Positions 1 through 8,570 are shown, counted from the first letter of the stretch. The stretch: DNA of 64,000 bases from CAVYTF01 sp963708205 (GCA_963708205.1 OY970196.1:1674001-1738000); one strand, 5' to 3'. Notes: generated from the sequence alone by a model not told the origin. Translations and numbers: made by a program.

Positions 1-405
1 ATCGCTTGCAAAAGACGGAATAGAAATTTCTTCTGTATCTTCAGAATGGTTTTTTAAATCCGTTTCTTCAGTAGGTTTATTTTCTTTGTCTTTCGATTTT
101 CTGGGTGCACGTTTTTTCGGAGATGTTTCGTTTTTCTCAGAATTTTCGTTTGTTTGTGTTACATCATTCATTACTTCTGCTTCTTCTACAGAATTGCCTG
201 TCACTGCTTTTATAATGCGTTTGCGTTTTGGTTTTTCACCAACATTATTTTCTTTGTGTTCACTCTGGGTGACTGCCTGTTTATCAAGAATGGTATAAAC
301 CAATTCTTGTTTATCCATTTTTTTGGAATTTTGAACATGTAGCTGGTCGGCAATATCCTGTAGCTCAGGAACCAGCATGTCATTGAGTTGTAAGATGTCG
401 TACAT
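1..405 (-). CDS. rho: Transcription termination factor Rho, N-terminal part (cut by window edge)
   Basis: The minus-strand frame opens with ATG at 403-405 and stays open to the window edge (135 codons), so the C-terminal ATPase part lies outside. The start, MYDILQLNDMLVPELQDIA, is the typical beginning of Bacteroidota Rho. A small helical domain follows, containing KKMDKQELVYTILDKQAV. After that comes a long charged, low-complexity linker (about residues 58-135) rich in Lys, Glu, Asn and Thr; an insertion of this kind before the RNA-binding domain is usual in this phylum. Rho is a hexameric RNA helicase that ends transcription. The call rests on the N-terminus only, because the Walker motifs are not visible here. 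Confidence 0.88.
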   Translation of the reverse strand, partial: MYDILQLNDMLVPELQDIADQLHVQNSKKMDKQELVYTILDKQAVTQSEHKENNVGEKPKRKRIIKAVTGNSVEEAEVMNDVTQTNENSEKNETSPKKRAPRKSKDKENKPTEETDLKNHSEDTEEISIPSFASD

Positions 406-771
406 AAAGTTGAGGAGAAATGATAAGGTTAAATCTTAAGATTTTAAATAAGAAAAAATAATTGAGAATAAAAATAAATTGGTTGATTTATATCAAAGGA
501 AAACAAAATGAGCTGAGAGGACTTGGCACTTACTGTTCAGCATGTTTTCAAATGCAATATTAAACAGTTTTTTACAAAAACAAGAAAAATTTTTTCTATT
601 TTATGATTGATTTATTCTTTAATCTCAGAAATCCGAATGATTATCTTTGCGCTCCGAAAATTTGCTTTTGCTGCACAATGAGATGAACGTACAAGAGTGC
701 GACGCAACGGCTGTTTAATAAATTTACTAAAGCTGGTAACCCAAAAATAATTTAGCTTAAAATCAGTTGCA
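406..771. other. Intergenic spacer between divergent rho and asnS
   Basis: This is 366 bases without a gene. It is AT-rich. It holds a -7-like box TATCTTTG at 642-649 on the plus strand, suitable for asnS but without a clear TTTG upstream, and one copy of the dispersed GTGCGACGCAACG repeat at 685-707. I saw no open reading frame with coding character; the minus-strand frame at 612-902 is a shadow running into asnS. Confidence 0.6.
685..707 (+). repeat. Dispersed intergenic repeat, copy A
   Basis: This 23-base block, with core GTGCGACGCAACG, is identical over its full length to the block at 60645-60667 on the other strand and closely related to copies at 42458 and 47955. It lies between the -7-like box and the start codon of asnS, so it would be inside the asnS leader. 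Confidence 0.7.
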
Positions 772-2208
772 ATGTTTAGTAAGCGAACAAAAATTAAAAC
801 ACTTCTTTCTGAAATACAGATTGGCGAATTTGTAACTGTGATGGGTTGGGTGCGCACATTTCGCAACAACCAGTTTATTGCTTTGAATGATGGCAGTACC
901 AATCAAAATTTGCAGGTGGTTGCTGCTTTGGGTTTATTGGATGATGAAACGCTTAAACGCATTACAACCAGCGCATCATTAAAAGTTATTGGTGAGTTGG
1001 TAACAAGCTTAGGTAAAGGACAAAGCGTAGAATTAAAAGCAACATCAATAGAAATTTTGGGCGATTGTGATGCAGAAAAATATCCGCTTCAACCGAAAAA
1101 ACATAGCCTTGAATTTTTGAGAGAGATTGCGCATCTCCGTTTTCGCACAAATACATTTGGCGCTGTGTTTCGTGTAAGACATTCACTTGCCTACGCAGTG
1201 CATAAATTTTTTAATGATAAAGGATTTATCTATTTACATACGCCAATCATAACAGCAAGTGATGCGGAAGGTGCGGGCGAAACCTTTCGTGTAACTACAC
1301 TGCCATTTGATAAACCGCCACACAATGAAGATGGCAGCATCAATTTTAAAGAAGATTTTTTTGGTAAGAGCACAAACCTAACTGTAAGCGGACAGTTAGA
1401 AGGTGAATTGGCAGCAATGGCGTTTAGTGATATTTATACTTTTGGTCCAACCTTTCGTGCTGAAAATTCTAACACAACTCGTCATCTTGCAGAGTTCTGG
1501 ATGATTGAGCCCGAAATGGCTTTTTATGATATTGAAGACAACATGAACCTGGCTGAAGAATTCATCAAATACATTATTCAGTATGCAATAGACAATAACA
1601 AAGAAGACCTCGAGTTTCTTGCGCAACTTTTACTTGATGAAGAAAAACAACTGCCGCAGGATAAGCGCAGCGAGTTTAGTTTAATTGAAAAATTAGAATT
1701 TGTTTTAAAGAACGCATTTGAAAGAATTACTTATACTGAAGCCATTGATATTTTATTAAACAGCAGTTATTATAAAAAGAAAAAATTTCAGTATGATGTA
1801 AAATGGGGAATTGATTTGCAAAGTGAACATGAACGTTTTTTGGTTGAAAAACATTTTAAGAAACCTGTTATCGTTACAGGTTATCCTGCAGCGATAAAAG
1901 CATTTTATATGCGCATGAATGATGATGGTAAAACAGTTGCAGCTATGGATATTCTTGCCCCCGGTATTGGTGAAATTGTTGGTGGCTCTCAGCGTGAAGA
2001 GCGTTATGATAAATTGGTTGAAAGAATGCAATCCATGCATGTTCCTGTTGATGAAATGCAGTGGTACTTAGATACAAGAAGATTTGGTTCTGTTCCGCAT
2101 GCCGGTTTTGGGTTAGGCTTTGAACGCATCGTTCAGTTTGTAACCGGCATGACGAACATTCGGGATGTTATACCCTTTGCAAGAACGCCAAAGAATTGTG
2201 AGTTTTAA
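772..2208 (+). CDS. asnS: Asparagine--tRNA ligase
   Basis: The 478-residue protein has the family's usual length. It charges tRNA-Asn with asparagine in the cytoplasm. An N-terminal OB-fold anticodon-binding domain (about residues 15-110, with VMGWVRTFRNNQFIALNDG) is followed by the class II catalytic core. Motif 2 appears as FRAENSNTTRHLAEFWMIEPE and motif 3 as GFGLGFERIVQFVTG, near the C-terminus. The stretch NSNTTRHLAEFWM separates it from the aspartyl enzymes. The ATG at 772 is the only start that keeps the whole OB-fold. The leader carries a dispersed repeat copy. Confidence 0.97.
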   Translation: MFSKRTKIKTLLSEIQIGEFVTVMGWVRTFRNNQFIALNDGSTNQNLQVVAALGLLDDETLKRITTSASLKVIGELVTSLGKGQSVELKATSIEILGDCDAEKYPLQPKKHSLEFLREIAHLRFRTNTFGAVFRVRHSLAYAVHKFFNDKGFIYLHTPIITASDAEGAGETFRVTTLPFDKPPHNEDGSINFKEDFFGKSTNLTVSGQLEGELAAMAFSDIYTFGPTFRAENSNTTRHLAEFWMIEPEMAFYDIEDNMNLAEEFIKYIIQYAIDNNKEDLEFLAQLLLDEEKQLPQDKRSEFSLIEKLEFVLKNAFERITYTEAIDILLNSSYYKKKKFQYDVKWGIDLQSEHERFLVEKHFKKPVIVTGYPAAIKAFYMRMNDDGKTVAAMDILAPGIGEIVGGSQREERYDKLVERMQSMHVPVDEMQWYLDTRRFGSVPHAGFGLGFERIVQFVTGMTNIRDVIPFARTPKNCEF

Positions 2209-2281
2209 TTTATTTAGGCGTATTGTATCAAGTAAAATTCTTGGGTAGGAATTTTTACTTTTTAATTTTTAATTACCTGCC

Positions 2282-2289
2282 TATATTTG
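2282..2289 (+). promoter_or_regulatory. -7 box of the tRNA-Phe promoter
   Basis: TATATTTG fits the Bacteroidota -7 consensus TAnnTTTG and lies 17 bases before the tRNA. At the expected -33 distance only a T-run is present, not TTTG, so half of the promoter is weak. Confidence 0.5.
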
Positions 2290-2306
2290 CAACCCTTTAA
2301 AGGGAT

Positions 2307-2379
2307 GGTGCGGTAGCTCAGTTGGTAGAGCAAAGGACTGAAAATCCTTGTGTCGGCGGTTCAATCCCGCCCCACACCA
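2307..2379 (+). tRNA. tRNA-Phe (GAA)
   Basis: A complete cloverleaf of 73 nt: acceptor GGTGCGG with CCACACC (one C/A mismatch at pair 5-68), D-arm GCTC...GAGC, anticodon stem AAGGA/TCCTT with loop CTGAAAA giving anticodon GAA (2340-2342), and T-arm GGCGG-TTCAATC-CCGCC. CCA is not encoded. The 3' 19 bases overlap the end of the NadR-like gene on the opposite strand. Confidence 0.95.
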
Positions 2380-2900
2380 CAAACAATTTCTACTGCTTTA
2401 ATTGCAAGGTTTAGCCTTGTTTCATAATCTCCATATATTTCTGCCCAAGGCGTTTTTTGGTTAATGAGAATATCTTTATAAATTTCATACAATTCCTTTC
2501 GCGGAGCTTCTTTGGGATATTCGCGAAGTTCATCTTTTACCCATGGCAGATCAATATTGCAAAGTAAATAGAGATCATATCTGCGTTGCGCAATTTCTTC
2601 CAAAATAAAATGATGGCATTTTTTAAAAACATATTCACACCAAACTTTCATTACATACATATCGGTGTCGATAAAGAATATTTCTGATTTTGAATTTTGT
2701 ATTTTAGATTTTCTTTCTTCAAGTTCTATTTGCCCTTTGGCTATATCAAGTAAATTTTCATAGCTGTAATTTGTTCCGTTTTTTATTAAATATTCCCGGG
2801 CATATTCTTCACACCAATTCGTTTTGAAATCTGTGGCAAGCTGTTCACACAAGGTGCTTTTACCGGTTGATTCCGGACCGATGATAACTATTTTTTTCAT
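2361..2900 (-). CDS. NadR-like ATPase/ribosylnicotinamide kinase
   Basis: A 179-residue P-loop protein starting MKKIVIIGPESTGKSTL, with Walker A GPESTGKS at residues 8-15. It matches the C-terminal kinase domain of NadR, without the adenylyltransferase or DNA-binding parts. With the neighbouring PnuC transporter it should phosphorylate imported nicotinamide riboside to NMN. The start at 2900 is chosen because longer frames run back into pnuC; the two genes then overlap by four bases (ATGA), as in a coupled operon. A short Lys/Ser/Asn insert (KSKIQNSKSE, about residues 89-98) looks like a translated A-rich repeat. The last residues are encoded antisense to tRNA-Phe. Confidence 0.85.
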   Translation of the reverse strand: MKKIVIIGPESTGKSTLCEQLATDFKTNWCEEYAREYLIKNGTNYSYENLLDIAKGQIELEERKSKIQNSKSEIFFIDTDMYVMKVWCEYVFKKCHHFILEEIAQRRYDLYLLCNIDLPWVKDELREYPKEAPRKELYEIYKDILINQKTPWAEIYGDYETRLNLAIKAVEIVCGVGRD

Positions 2901-3529
2901 GATGCATCTGCAATTTTTTCTTCGCGTTCGTTTTTTATCCATGTTATCAAACCCATGAAAGCCAGAATTAAAAATACTATGTACTGAAAACTTGTGAAGA
3001 CATAATGCTTGATAAAATAAAGCGGAATAGATGCCGTGTTTGTTGCAATCCACCAATACCAGCTTTCAATTTTTTTCTTTGCCATCAACCACATTCCTGT
3101 GTATGCTGTTGCGCTTGCAAACGCATCAGCCCATGGAATGGTGTTTGAATAAAATGCATTCTTTAAAAATGTAAGTGAAAAAAATATTGCAACATAAAAA
3201 ATTATAAAAAATAAAATTTGCTGCGTCCATTCTTTCTCTGAACTGTATGTGATATGCAAAATATTTTTATGATGAACATCTTTTTTACTCCACAAGATCC
3301 AGCCATAAATACTCATGATTGTGTAATAAAAATTTACGCTTGCTTCTCCAAACAAACTTCCTTTAATGCTGATATAAACGTAAATAATTGTGTTGGCGAG
3401 ACCTACTGGATAAACTAAAATATTTTCTTTTCGTGAATACCAAACGCTTGCTATGCCTGCAATAACACCTATATATTCAAGTAACGATGTTGCTTTCAAA
3501 TCATCAATAAACTGTTGAACTATTTGCAT
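2897..3529 (-). CDS. pnuC: Nicotinamide riboside transporter PnuC
   Basis: A 210-residue integral membrane protein with about seven hydrophobic segments. The family pattern is visible: a first helix with EYIGVIAGIASVWYSRKENI, then PVGLANTIIYVYI, and YGWILWSKK in the middle. It imports nicotinamide riboside by facilitated diffusion, with trapping by the downstream kinase. The start at 3529 (MQIVQQFI) is preferred over the longer frame from 3610, because the extra 27 codons would lie across a terminator hairpin at 3562-3598. It overlaps the NadR-like gene by four bases. Confidence 0.9.
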   Translation of the reverse strand: MQIVQQFIDDLKATSLLEYIGVIAGIASVWYSRKENILVYPVGLANTIIYVYISIKGSLFGEASVNFYYTIMSIYGWILWSKKDVHHKNILHITYSSEKEWTQQILFFIIFYVAIFFSLTFLKNAFYSNTIPWADAFASATAYTGMWLMAKKKIESWYWWIATNTASIPLYFIKHYVFTSFQYIVFLILAFMGLITWIKNEREEKIADAS

Positions 3530-3561
3530 TGTTTGATGAAGATAGGTGTTGATTTGTTGAT

Positions 3562-3598
3562 GTAAAATAAAAACGTCCTGCGATAAACAGGACGTTCT
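3562..3598 (-). terminator. Intrinsic terminator after nfu
   Basis: Read on the minus strand, a 9-bp perfect stem AACGTCCTG/CAGGACGTT (3572-3580 with 3588-3596) with a 7-base loop is followed by TTTATTTT. It lies 26 bases after the stop codon of the Nfu-type gene and before the pnuC start, so pnuC is probably a separate transcript. Confidence 0.8.
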
Positions 3599-3621
3599 AT
3601 TTTTATTCAACCCAAAAATTT

Positions 3622-4221
3622 TTATTCTGATTCTGCAACAACTTCTTTCACCTCAGGGATCATTCTTTTCATCATTCCTTCAATCCCTGCTTTCAATGTT
3701 ATCATTGAAGACGGGCATCCGCTGCAACTTCCCTGCAACATTAAATTCACCGTTCCTGATTCGTAACTTTTGAATTGTATTGCGCCGCCATCCATTTCAA
3801 CTGCTGGCTTTACATAATTTTCCAATAATTCTTTTACGCGTTTCACAACATCATCATCGTCTGCTTCAACAGCATTGCTTGATTCCTGTTTTACTTTTAT
3901 AAATTCTTCTTCATTAATAACTGTGCCGCCGCCTTCAAGATATTCTTTTAAAAATTGTTTGATTGACGGTATCACATCCTGCCATTCTTCTGTATCCGTA
4001 GTTTTTGTAAGCGTCACAAAATTGCTTGCAATAAAAACACTTTTTATAAAAGGAAAACCAAAAAGTTCTTTTGCTAATGGTGAAGCAGCTGCGGTTGTTT
4101 CATCAGGAAAGTCTGCACTTTTTCCCGGATACAATAATTTGTTTGCAACAAATTTCATTGTTTCAGGATTGGGTGTCATTTCTGTATAAATGCTGATGAC
4201 CGGATTGCCTGTTTTAATCAT
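3622..4221 (-). CDS. Nfu-type iron-sulfur cluster scaffold/carrier
   Basis: The 199-residue protein has two domains. An Nfu N-terminal domain comes first (about residues 9-95, with TPNPETMKFVANK). A NifU C-terminal domain follows (about 125-195) with the cluster-binding CSGC (CxxC) motif and the preceding VKPAVEMDGGAIQF. It delivers Fe-S clusters to apoproteins in the cytoplasm. The neighbour nadA encodes a 4Fe-4S enzyme, a plausible client, though this is inference. A -7-like TATTTTTG box lies at 4241-4248 on this strand, 20 bases before the start codon. Confidence 0.92.
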   Translation of the reverse strand: MIKTGNPVISIYTEMTPNPETMKFVANKLLYPGKSADFPDETTAAASPLAKELFGFPFIKSVFIASNFVTLTKTTDTEEWQDVIPSIKQFLKEYLEGGGTVINEEEFIKVKQESSNAVEADDDDVVKRVKELLENYVKPAVEMDGGAIQFKSYESGTVNLMLQGSCSGCPSSMITLKAGIEGMMKRMIPEVKEVVAESE

Positions 4222-4303
4222 AGCTCACTTTTTTCTTTTACAAAAATACAAAATGCTTTCCTTAATTTTTTTTGGTGATATTTATTTTTCGTTTTTCGAT
4301 AAG

Positions 4304-5317
4304 CTACCCACCCAAGCCTGCAGCCTTGCTTATTTCCAGCATTCTTTTGATTGGAACGAAAGCAGCTTTACGTAAATTTTCATCCATATTTATTTCGGGT
4401 AATTCATATTCCATACATAAATATAATTTTTCTAGCGTGTTCAATTTCATGTATGGACAATCATTGCATGCACAGGAATTGTTCGGCGGTGCAGGAATAA
4501 ATGTTTTATTAGGTGCATCTTTTTGCATCTGGTGAAGAATACCCGTTTCTGTTGCGACAATAAATTCTTTTGCATCATCTTTCACAGCAAAATTTAATAA
4601 CTGCGTTGTGCTTCCAATAAAATCTGCCATGCGCAAAACGGCTTCTTCACATTCTGGATGCGCAATAAACTTTGCATGCGGATGACGAATTTTTAATTTC
4701 GTTATTTTTTCCAAACTAAATATTTCATGAACCATGCATGCTCCATTCCAAAGTAACATATTTCTTCCTGTTTTTTTGTTGAGATATGCGCCGAGGTTTT
4801 TATCAGGCGCAAAAATTATTGGCTTATCTTCAGGAATGCTATTGATAATCGCAAGTGCATTACTACTGGTGCAAATAATATCACTCAAAGCTTTTATTTC
4901 TGCAGAACAGTTGATGTATGAAATAACAATATGATCAGGATTTTTTTCTTTAAATTTTTTAAATAAATCAGCGGGCGCACTGTCTGCAAGTGAGCAGCCT
5001 GCATTGAGATCAGGCAATAAAACTTTTTTATTCGGGTTTAAAATTTTTGCTGTTTCTGCCATAAAATGTACGCCGGCAAAAACAATAATGTCTGCCTGGG
5101 TTTTTGCTGCCTGTTGCGCAAGTCCTAAACTATCGCCTATAAAATCAGCAACATCCTGAATATCCGGTTCCTGGTAATAATGCGCAAGCACAACCATATT
5201 TTTTTCTTTCTTCAGCTGGGCAATTTCTTTAAATAAATCAAGCGAAGGATTTAAATCAATATCAAGGAATCCGATTTTGTCAATTTTACTTTTTACTTCT
5301 TCATTGTTAATATCCAT
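4304..5317 (-). CDS. nadA: Quinolinate synthase A
   Basis: This 337-residue enzyme condenses iminoaspartate with dihydroxyacetone phosphate to quinolinate, a step of de novo NAD synthesis. Family signatures are AHYYQEPDIQDVADFIGDS near residue 45, and the 4Fe-4S cysteines: Cys108 in NAGCSLAD, Cys194 in NGACMVHE, and the CxCxxC group at 282-287. nadB and nadC are not adjacent. It is transcribed away from ppiD across a 497-base AT-rich spacer, and shares its strand with the nfu scaffold gene 82 bases downstream. Confidence 0.96.
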   Translation of the reverse strand: MDINNEEVKSKIDKIGFLDIDLNPSLDLFKEIAQLKKEKNMVVLAHYYQEPDIQDVADFIGDSLGLAQQAAKTQADIIVFAGVHFMAETAKILNPNKKVLLPDLNAGCSLADSAPADLFKKFKEKNPDHIVISYINCSAEIKALSDIICTSSNALAIINSIPEDKPIIFAPDKNLGAYLNKKTGRNMLLWNGACMVHEIFSLEKITKLKIRHPHAKFIAHPECEEAVLRMADFIGSTTQLLNFAVKDDAKEFIVATETGILHQMQKDAPNKTFIPAPPNNSCACNDCPYMKLNTLEKLYLCMEYELPEINMDENLRKAAFVPIKRMLEISKAAGLGG

Positions 5318-5814
5318 TGTAGTATTCTTTATTAATACTTATTTATTTAAAAAGCTATTATTATTACAGGTGTGTATATCTTGAAAAGTTTGTTATACAC
5401 AACATGCAAAGTTAATAACCTTCATTTTATACAACATGGATTAACAAACAATCAACAATCAAAAGGCAGGCTGCGAAAGAGAAAGAATAACCTATTAACA
5501 TAGGTTGATTATTTTAAACTAAATTAATTTAAAAATAATCACCACGAAACAAACAGTTAACAAACAGAAAGTAAAAAGAAACAAATTTTATAATGGAAGA
5601 AAAAATTCAGAAAATAAACAGAGTTATTCTTTTTTATCAACTATGGAAAAAGAAATAGATAGTTTAATCAACACTAAAAAGACATAATCAACACAAGCAA
5701 AGAATTTGTGTTTCACGAAATGAAAGAACATGAATTATTCACTAAGAAATTCACAATTTGTTGAAAAGTTATATTCCCCTATTTTTGCCAACCTTATAAA
5801 AAAGGAAAAGAGAT
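5318..5814. other. AT-rich divergent spacer with DnaA-box-like 9-mers and palindromes
   Basis: 497 bases without a gene lie between nadA (leftward) and ppiD (rightward). It contains TTATACACA at 5393-5401, an exact match to the DnaA-box form TTATNCACA. One-mismatch relatives are TGTGTATAT at 5371-5379 and TTATTCACT at 5735-5743. ATCAACA occurs several times. There is a 7-bp perfect hairpin (AACCTAT/ATAGGTT, 5489-5506) and next to it a 13-bp inverted repeat of nearly pure AT (5506-5541). The right end carries the ppiD promoter. It could be a replication origin or just a regulatory spacer. Confidence 0.35.
5757..5787 (+). promoter_or_regulatory. Promoter of the ppiD-like gene
   Basis: TTTG at 5757-5760 and TATTTTTG at 5780-5787 are separated by exactly 19 bases. 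This is the Bacteroidota primary sigma factor consensus. The start codon follows 27 bases after the box. Confidence 0.85.
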
Positions 5815-7932
5815 ATGTCAGTTATTCAACGGATTCGTGATAAAGGCGCATGGTTTGTCTTTGGAATAATTGCGCTGGCGTTGCTTGCTTTTATTTTGCA
5901 GGATGCATTTACAAGAAAGAATGCTTTTTCATCCAACACAACAGAGATCGGAAAAATAAATGGTGAAAAAATTGAAAGAACCGATTTTGATGCACAGGTT
6001 CAGTTGTATGACCAGATGAATCAGCAAAGCACTAACAATGATCAAACAGTAGCAAATGTGTGGAACAGAACTGTTTTTATAACTTTATTAAACCAGGAAG
6101 AACAAAAGCTTGGACTTGCTTTAACCGGAAAAGAACTCAACGATGTTTTATTTGGAAATAATCCACCGCAATGGATGACGCAGGCATTTACTGATCCAAA
6201 CACAGGAAAATATAATATAGATGCAGCAAAGCAGCAATTTGCCGCAATGAAAAAAAATCCAAACGATCCTAAAGTTCAGCAGATTTATACTGCATATATT
6301 CAACCAACAATAGAACAAACACTCAGTCAGAAATATCAATCACTTGTTGCTGGTGCAGTATATATTCCCCAATGGATGGCGAAAAAATTAAAAGAAGATG
6401 ATAGCTCTGTCGCAAGTATAAAATATGTAAGCATTCCTTACACAACTATTACAGATACAACAATAAAAATTAGTGATGATGAAATAAATACTTATGTTTC
6501 AAAGCATACAAAAATGTATGAACAAAAAGAAGAAACAAGAAGTATATCTTATGTAAAGGTTGATGCATCACCTACGAAAGCAGATAGCGATGCAGTGTTT
6601 AATCAACTTGAAAATTTGAAACCGCAACTGCAAAACTCAACAGATGCGGAAGCCTTCATCACAACAAAAGGCTCCGCCATACCTTACGATTCTTCTTATG
6701 TAATTAAAAGTTCACTCAAAGGAAAATATGCAGATACGTTAATGCATCTTGCAAGCGGGCAGGTATTCGGTCCATATTTAGAAGGACAAAATTATGTTGT
6801 GGCAAAAATGATTTCGCAAAGAACAATGCCCGATTCTGCAAAATGCCGGCATATATTAATTAAGACAGAAGACAAAGGACAACCGGTTTTAGCAGACAGC
6901 ATTGCTAAAAAAAGAATAGACAGCATTGCTGCGGCAATTGCGCATGGCGCAGATTTCAATGCAATGGTACAGCAATACAGCGACGACCCCGGCAGCAAGG
7001 CAACCAAAGGCGAATATACGTTTAGCGCGAATCAATTCAATAATATCAGCAAAGAATTTGCAGAAACAATTTTTTATGGAAAAACCGGAGATAAAAAAGT
7101 AGTGCATGTTTCAAATAGTCAATATGCAGGATACCATTATATAGAAGTCATTGATCAAAAAAATATTCAGCCGGCTTATAATATCGCGTACCTCGCAAAG
7201 CCAATAGAATCAAGCTCTGAAACCATAACCAATGCCAGCACAGCGGCAGATCAATTTGCTGCAACAAGCAGAACGCCGGATCTATTTAAAGAGAATGCAG
7301 CAAAGCAAAAGCTCACAATATTATCAACGCCGGATATAAAAGAAAATGATTTTTCTGCCGGTGCGATCGGTGAAAACAGGCAACTGGTAAAATGGATCTA
7401 CGCGCATGATGTAGGAGAAATTTCAGATCCTGTTTCTACTCAAAATGGCGCAGCATATATTGTTGCTATCATCACAGCTGTTCACAAAAAAGGAAATCCT
7501 GATGCGCAAACTGCAAGACCAATGGTTGAAAGTATTTTAATAAATGAAAAGAAGGCGCAACGCATTATCTCAAAAATAAAAGGCAATACACTCGAAGCCG
7601 TTGCACAATCTACTTCAACATCGGTTCAAAGTGCAGACAGCATTAGCTTTGGTTTACCTTTCGTTCCCAACATTGGCAATGAACCAAAAGTTACAGGCGC
7701 ATCATTCAACAAAAATATTCAGGGTAAAATCAGCAGTCCAATTGCCGGAAATACCGGTGTATTTGTTTTACAAAATATTTCAATCAAAATACCTCCCGCA
7801 GCAACAATAATAATAACGCAGGATGAATTAAAACAGATGCAGACGCAAATGCGCAGCCAATTGTCTTACGGTATAATTGGCGCACTAAAAGATGCTGCAG
7901 ATATACAGGATAACCGTTCGGCTTTTTATTAA
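5815..7932 (+). CDS. SurA N-terminal/PPIC peptidylprolyl isomerase (PpiD-like)
   Basis: The 705-residue protein has one N-terminal membrane anchor (about residues 12-29, FVFGIIALALLAFILQ) and a large periplasmic part. A SurA/PpiD-like chaperone region with helices to about residue 250 is followed by a parvulin domain from about residue 343 (CRHILIKTED to YHYIEVIDQ). The order anchor, chaperone, parvulin, chaperone matches PpiD. It should assist folding of exported and outer-membrane proteins near the Sec exit. It has its own promoter and terminator and so is probably monocistronic. Confidence 0.9.
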   Translation: MSVIQRIRDKGAWFVFGIIALALLAFILQDAFTRKNAFSSNTTEIGKINGEKIERTDFDAQVQLYDQMNQQSTNNDQTVANVWNRTVFITLLNQEEQKLGLALTGKELNDVLFGNNPPQWMTQAFTDPNTGKYNIDAAKQQFAAMKKNPNDPKVQQIYTAYIQPTIEQTLSQKYQSLVAGAVYIPQWMAKKLKEDDSSVASIKYVSIPYTTITDTTIKISDDEINTYVSKHTKMYEQKEETRSISYVKVDASPTKADSDAVFNQLENLKPQLQNSTDAEAFITTKGSAIPYDSSYVIKSSLKGKYADTLMHLASGQVFGPYLEGQNYVVAKMISQRTMPDSAKCRHILIKTEDKGQPVLADSIAKKRIDSIAAAIAHGADFNAMVQQYSDDPGSKATKGEYTFSANQFNNISKEFAETIFYGKTGDKKVVHVSNSQYAGYHYIEVIDQKNIQPAYNIAYLAKPIESSSETITNASTAADQFAATSRTPDLFKENAAKQKLTILSTPDIKENDFSAGAIGENRQLVKWIYAHDVGEISDPVSTQNGAAYIVAIITAVHKKGNPDAQTARPMVESILINEKKAQRIISKIKGNTLEAVAQSTSTSVQSADSISFGLPFVPNIGNEPKVTGASFNKNIQGKISSPIAGNTGVFVLQNISIKIPPAATIIITQDELKQMQTQMRSQLSYGIIGALKDAADIQDNRSAFY

Positions 7933-7946
7933 TAAAACCAAGACGC

Positions 7947-7982
7947 AAAAAAAGTCCCGCCCGTATGCGGGATTTTTTATTT
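7947..7982 (+). terminator. Intrinsic terminator after the ppiD-like gene
   Basis: A GC-rich stem TCCCGC/GCGGGA (loop CCGTAT) is flanked by an A-run before and a T-run after, so the stem extends through A/T pairs. It could act in both directions, but the only gene ending here is the ppiD-like one. Confidence 0.85.
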
Positions 7983-8052
7983 TCGGAAAAGGAAACAAAA
8001 CTGACGGCATGACATGGCAACGAAATTCTTGGCTAATTTTGCAGTAAGAATT

Positions 8053-8559
8053 ATGCAGGAAGCATTTGTAAATAAAGTCGCAGAAAGCGGTATCGTCACA
8101 TTAAATCTTGAAGATTATTATCCTAAAGAAACTATCATGATCTTTGATCTGAAAGAATATTTATTTATGGGATTGATCTTAAAAGAAAAAGATTTTCGCG
8201 CGGCACTTTTGCAAAAAGACTGGAATGAATATACTGATAAATATGTGGCAGTGCATTGCAGTGCGGATGCGATTATTCCCATGTGGGCGTATATGCTTGC
8301 GGCAAGCTACCTGCAGCCAGTGGCAAAAGAAATTTTTTTTGGTGATGAAAAAGAAATCATCCAAAAGATTTTAATAAAAAATATTTCAGCTTTTCGCGCC
8401 GATGAATATGCAGATAAACGCGTGGTAATAAAAGGTTGTGGCGATATTCAAATTCCAGAAGCGGCATACATAGAAATTACCAAAAAGCTGCGCCCTTTTG
8501 CAAAAAGCATTATGTATGGAGAACCCTGCAGCACTGTGCCCATCTTCAAACGTAAATAA
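8053..8559 (+). CDS. DUF2480 family protein
   Basis: The 168-residue soluble protein begins MQEAFVNKVAESGIVTLNLEDYYP, the conserved opening of the Bacteroidota DUF2480 family. Further family-like blocks are FDLKEYLFMGLILKEKDFR and VHCSADAIIPMWAYML. The function is unknown. A longer frame starts at 8014, but its extra 13 codons contain a -7-like box TAATTTTG (8034-8041), so I prefer the ATG at 8053, 11 bases after the box. That gives an almost leaderless message. It is convergent with the small gene at 8571. Confidence 0.82.
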   Translation: MQEAFVNKVAESGIVTLNLEDYYPKETIMIFDLKEYLFMGLILKEKDFRAALLQKDWNEYTDKYVAVHCSADAIIPMWAYMLAASYLQPVAKEIFFGDEKEIIQKILIKNISAFRADEYADKRVVIKGCGDIQIPEAAYIEITKKLRPFAKSIMYGEPCSTVPIFKRK

Positions 8560-8570
8560 TTTCTTTAAGA

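Noticed and set aside
612..902. A 96-codon minus-strand frame over the asnS start
   Set aside because: It runs through the dispersed repeat and into the asnS OB-fold; composition is that of a shadow frame.
8014..8052. Longer start for the DUF2480 protein and a possible sigma-54 promoter (TGGCA...TTGG)
   Set aside because: The spacing of the sigma-54 elements is wrong, and the extra codons contain a -7 box and do not fit the family N-terminus.
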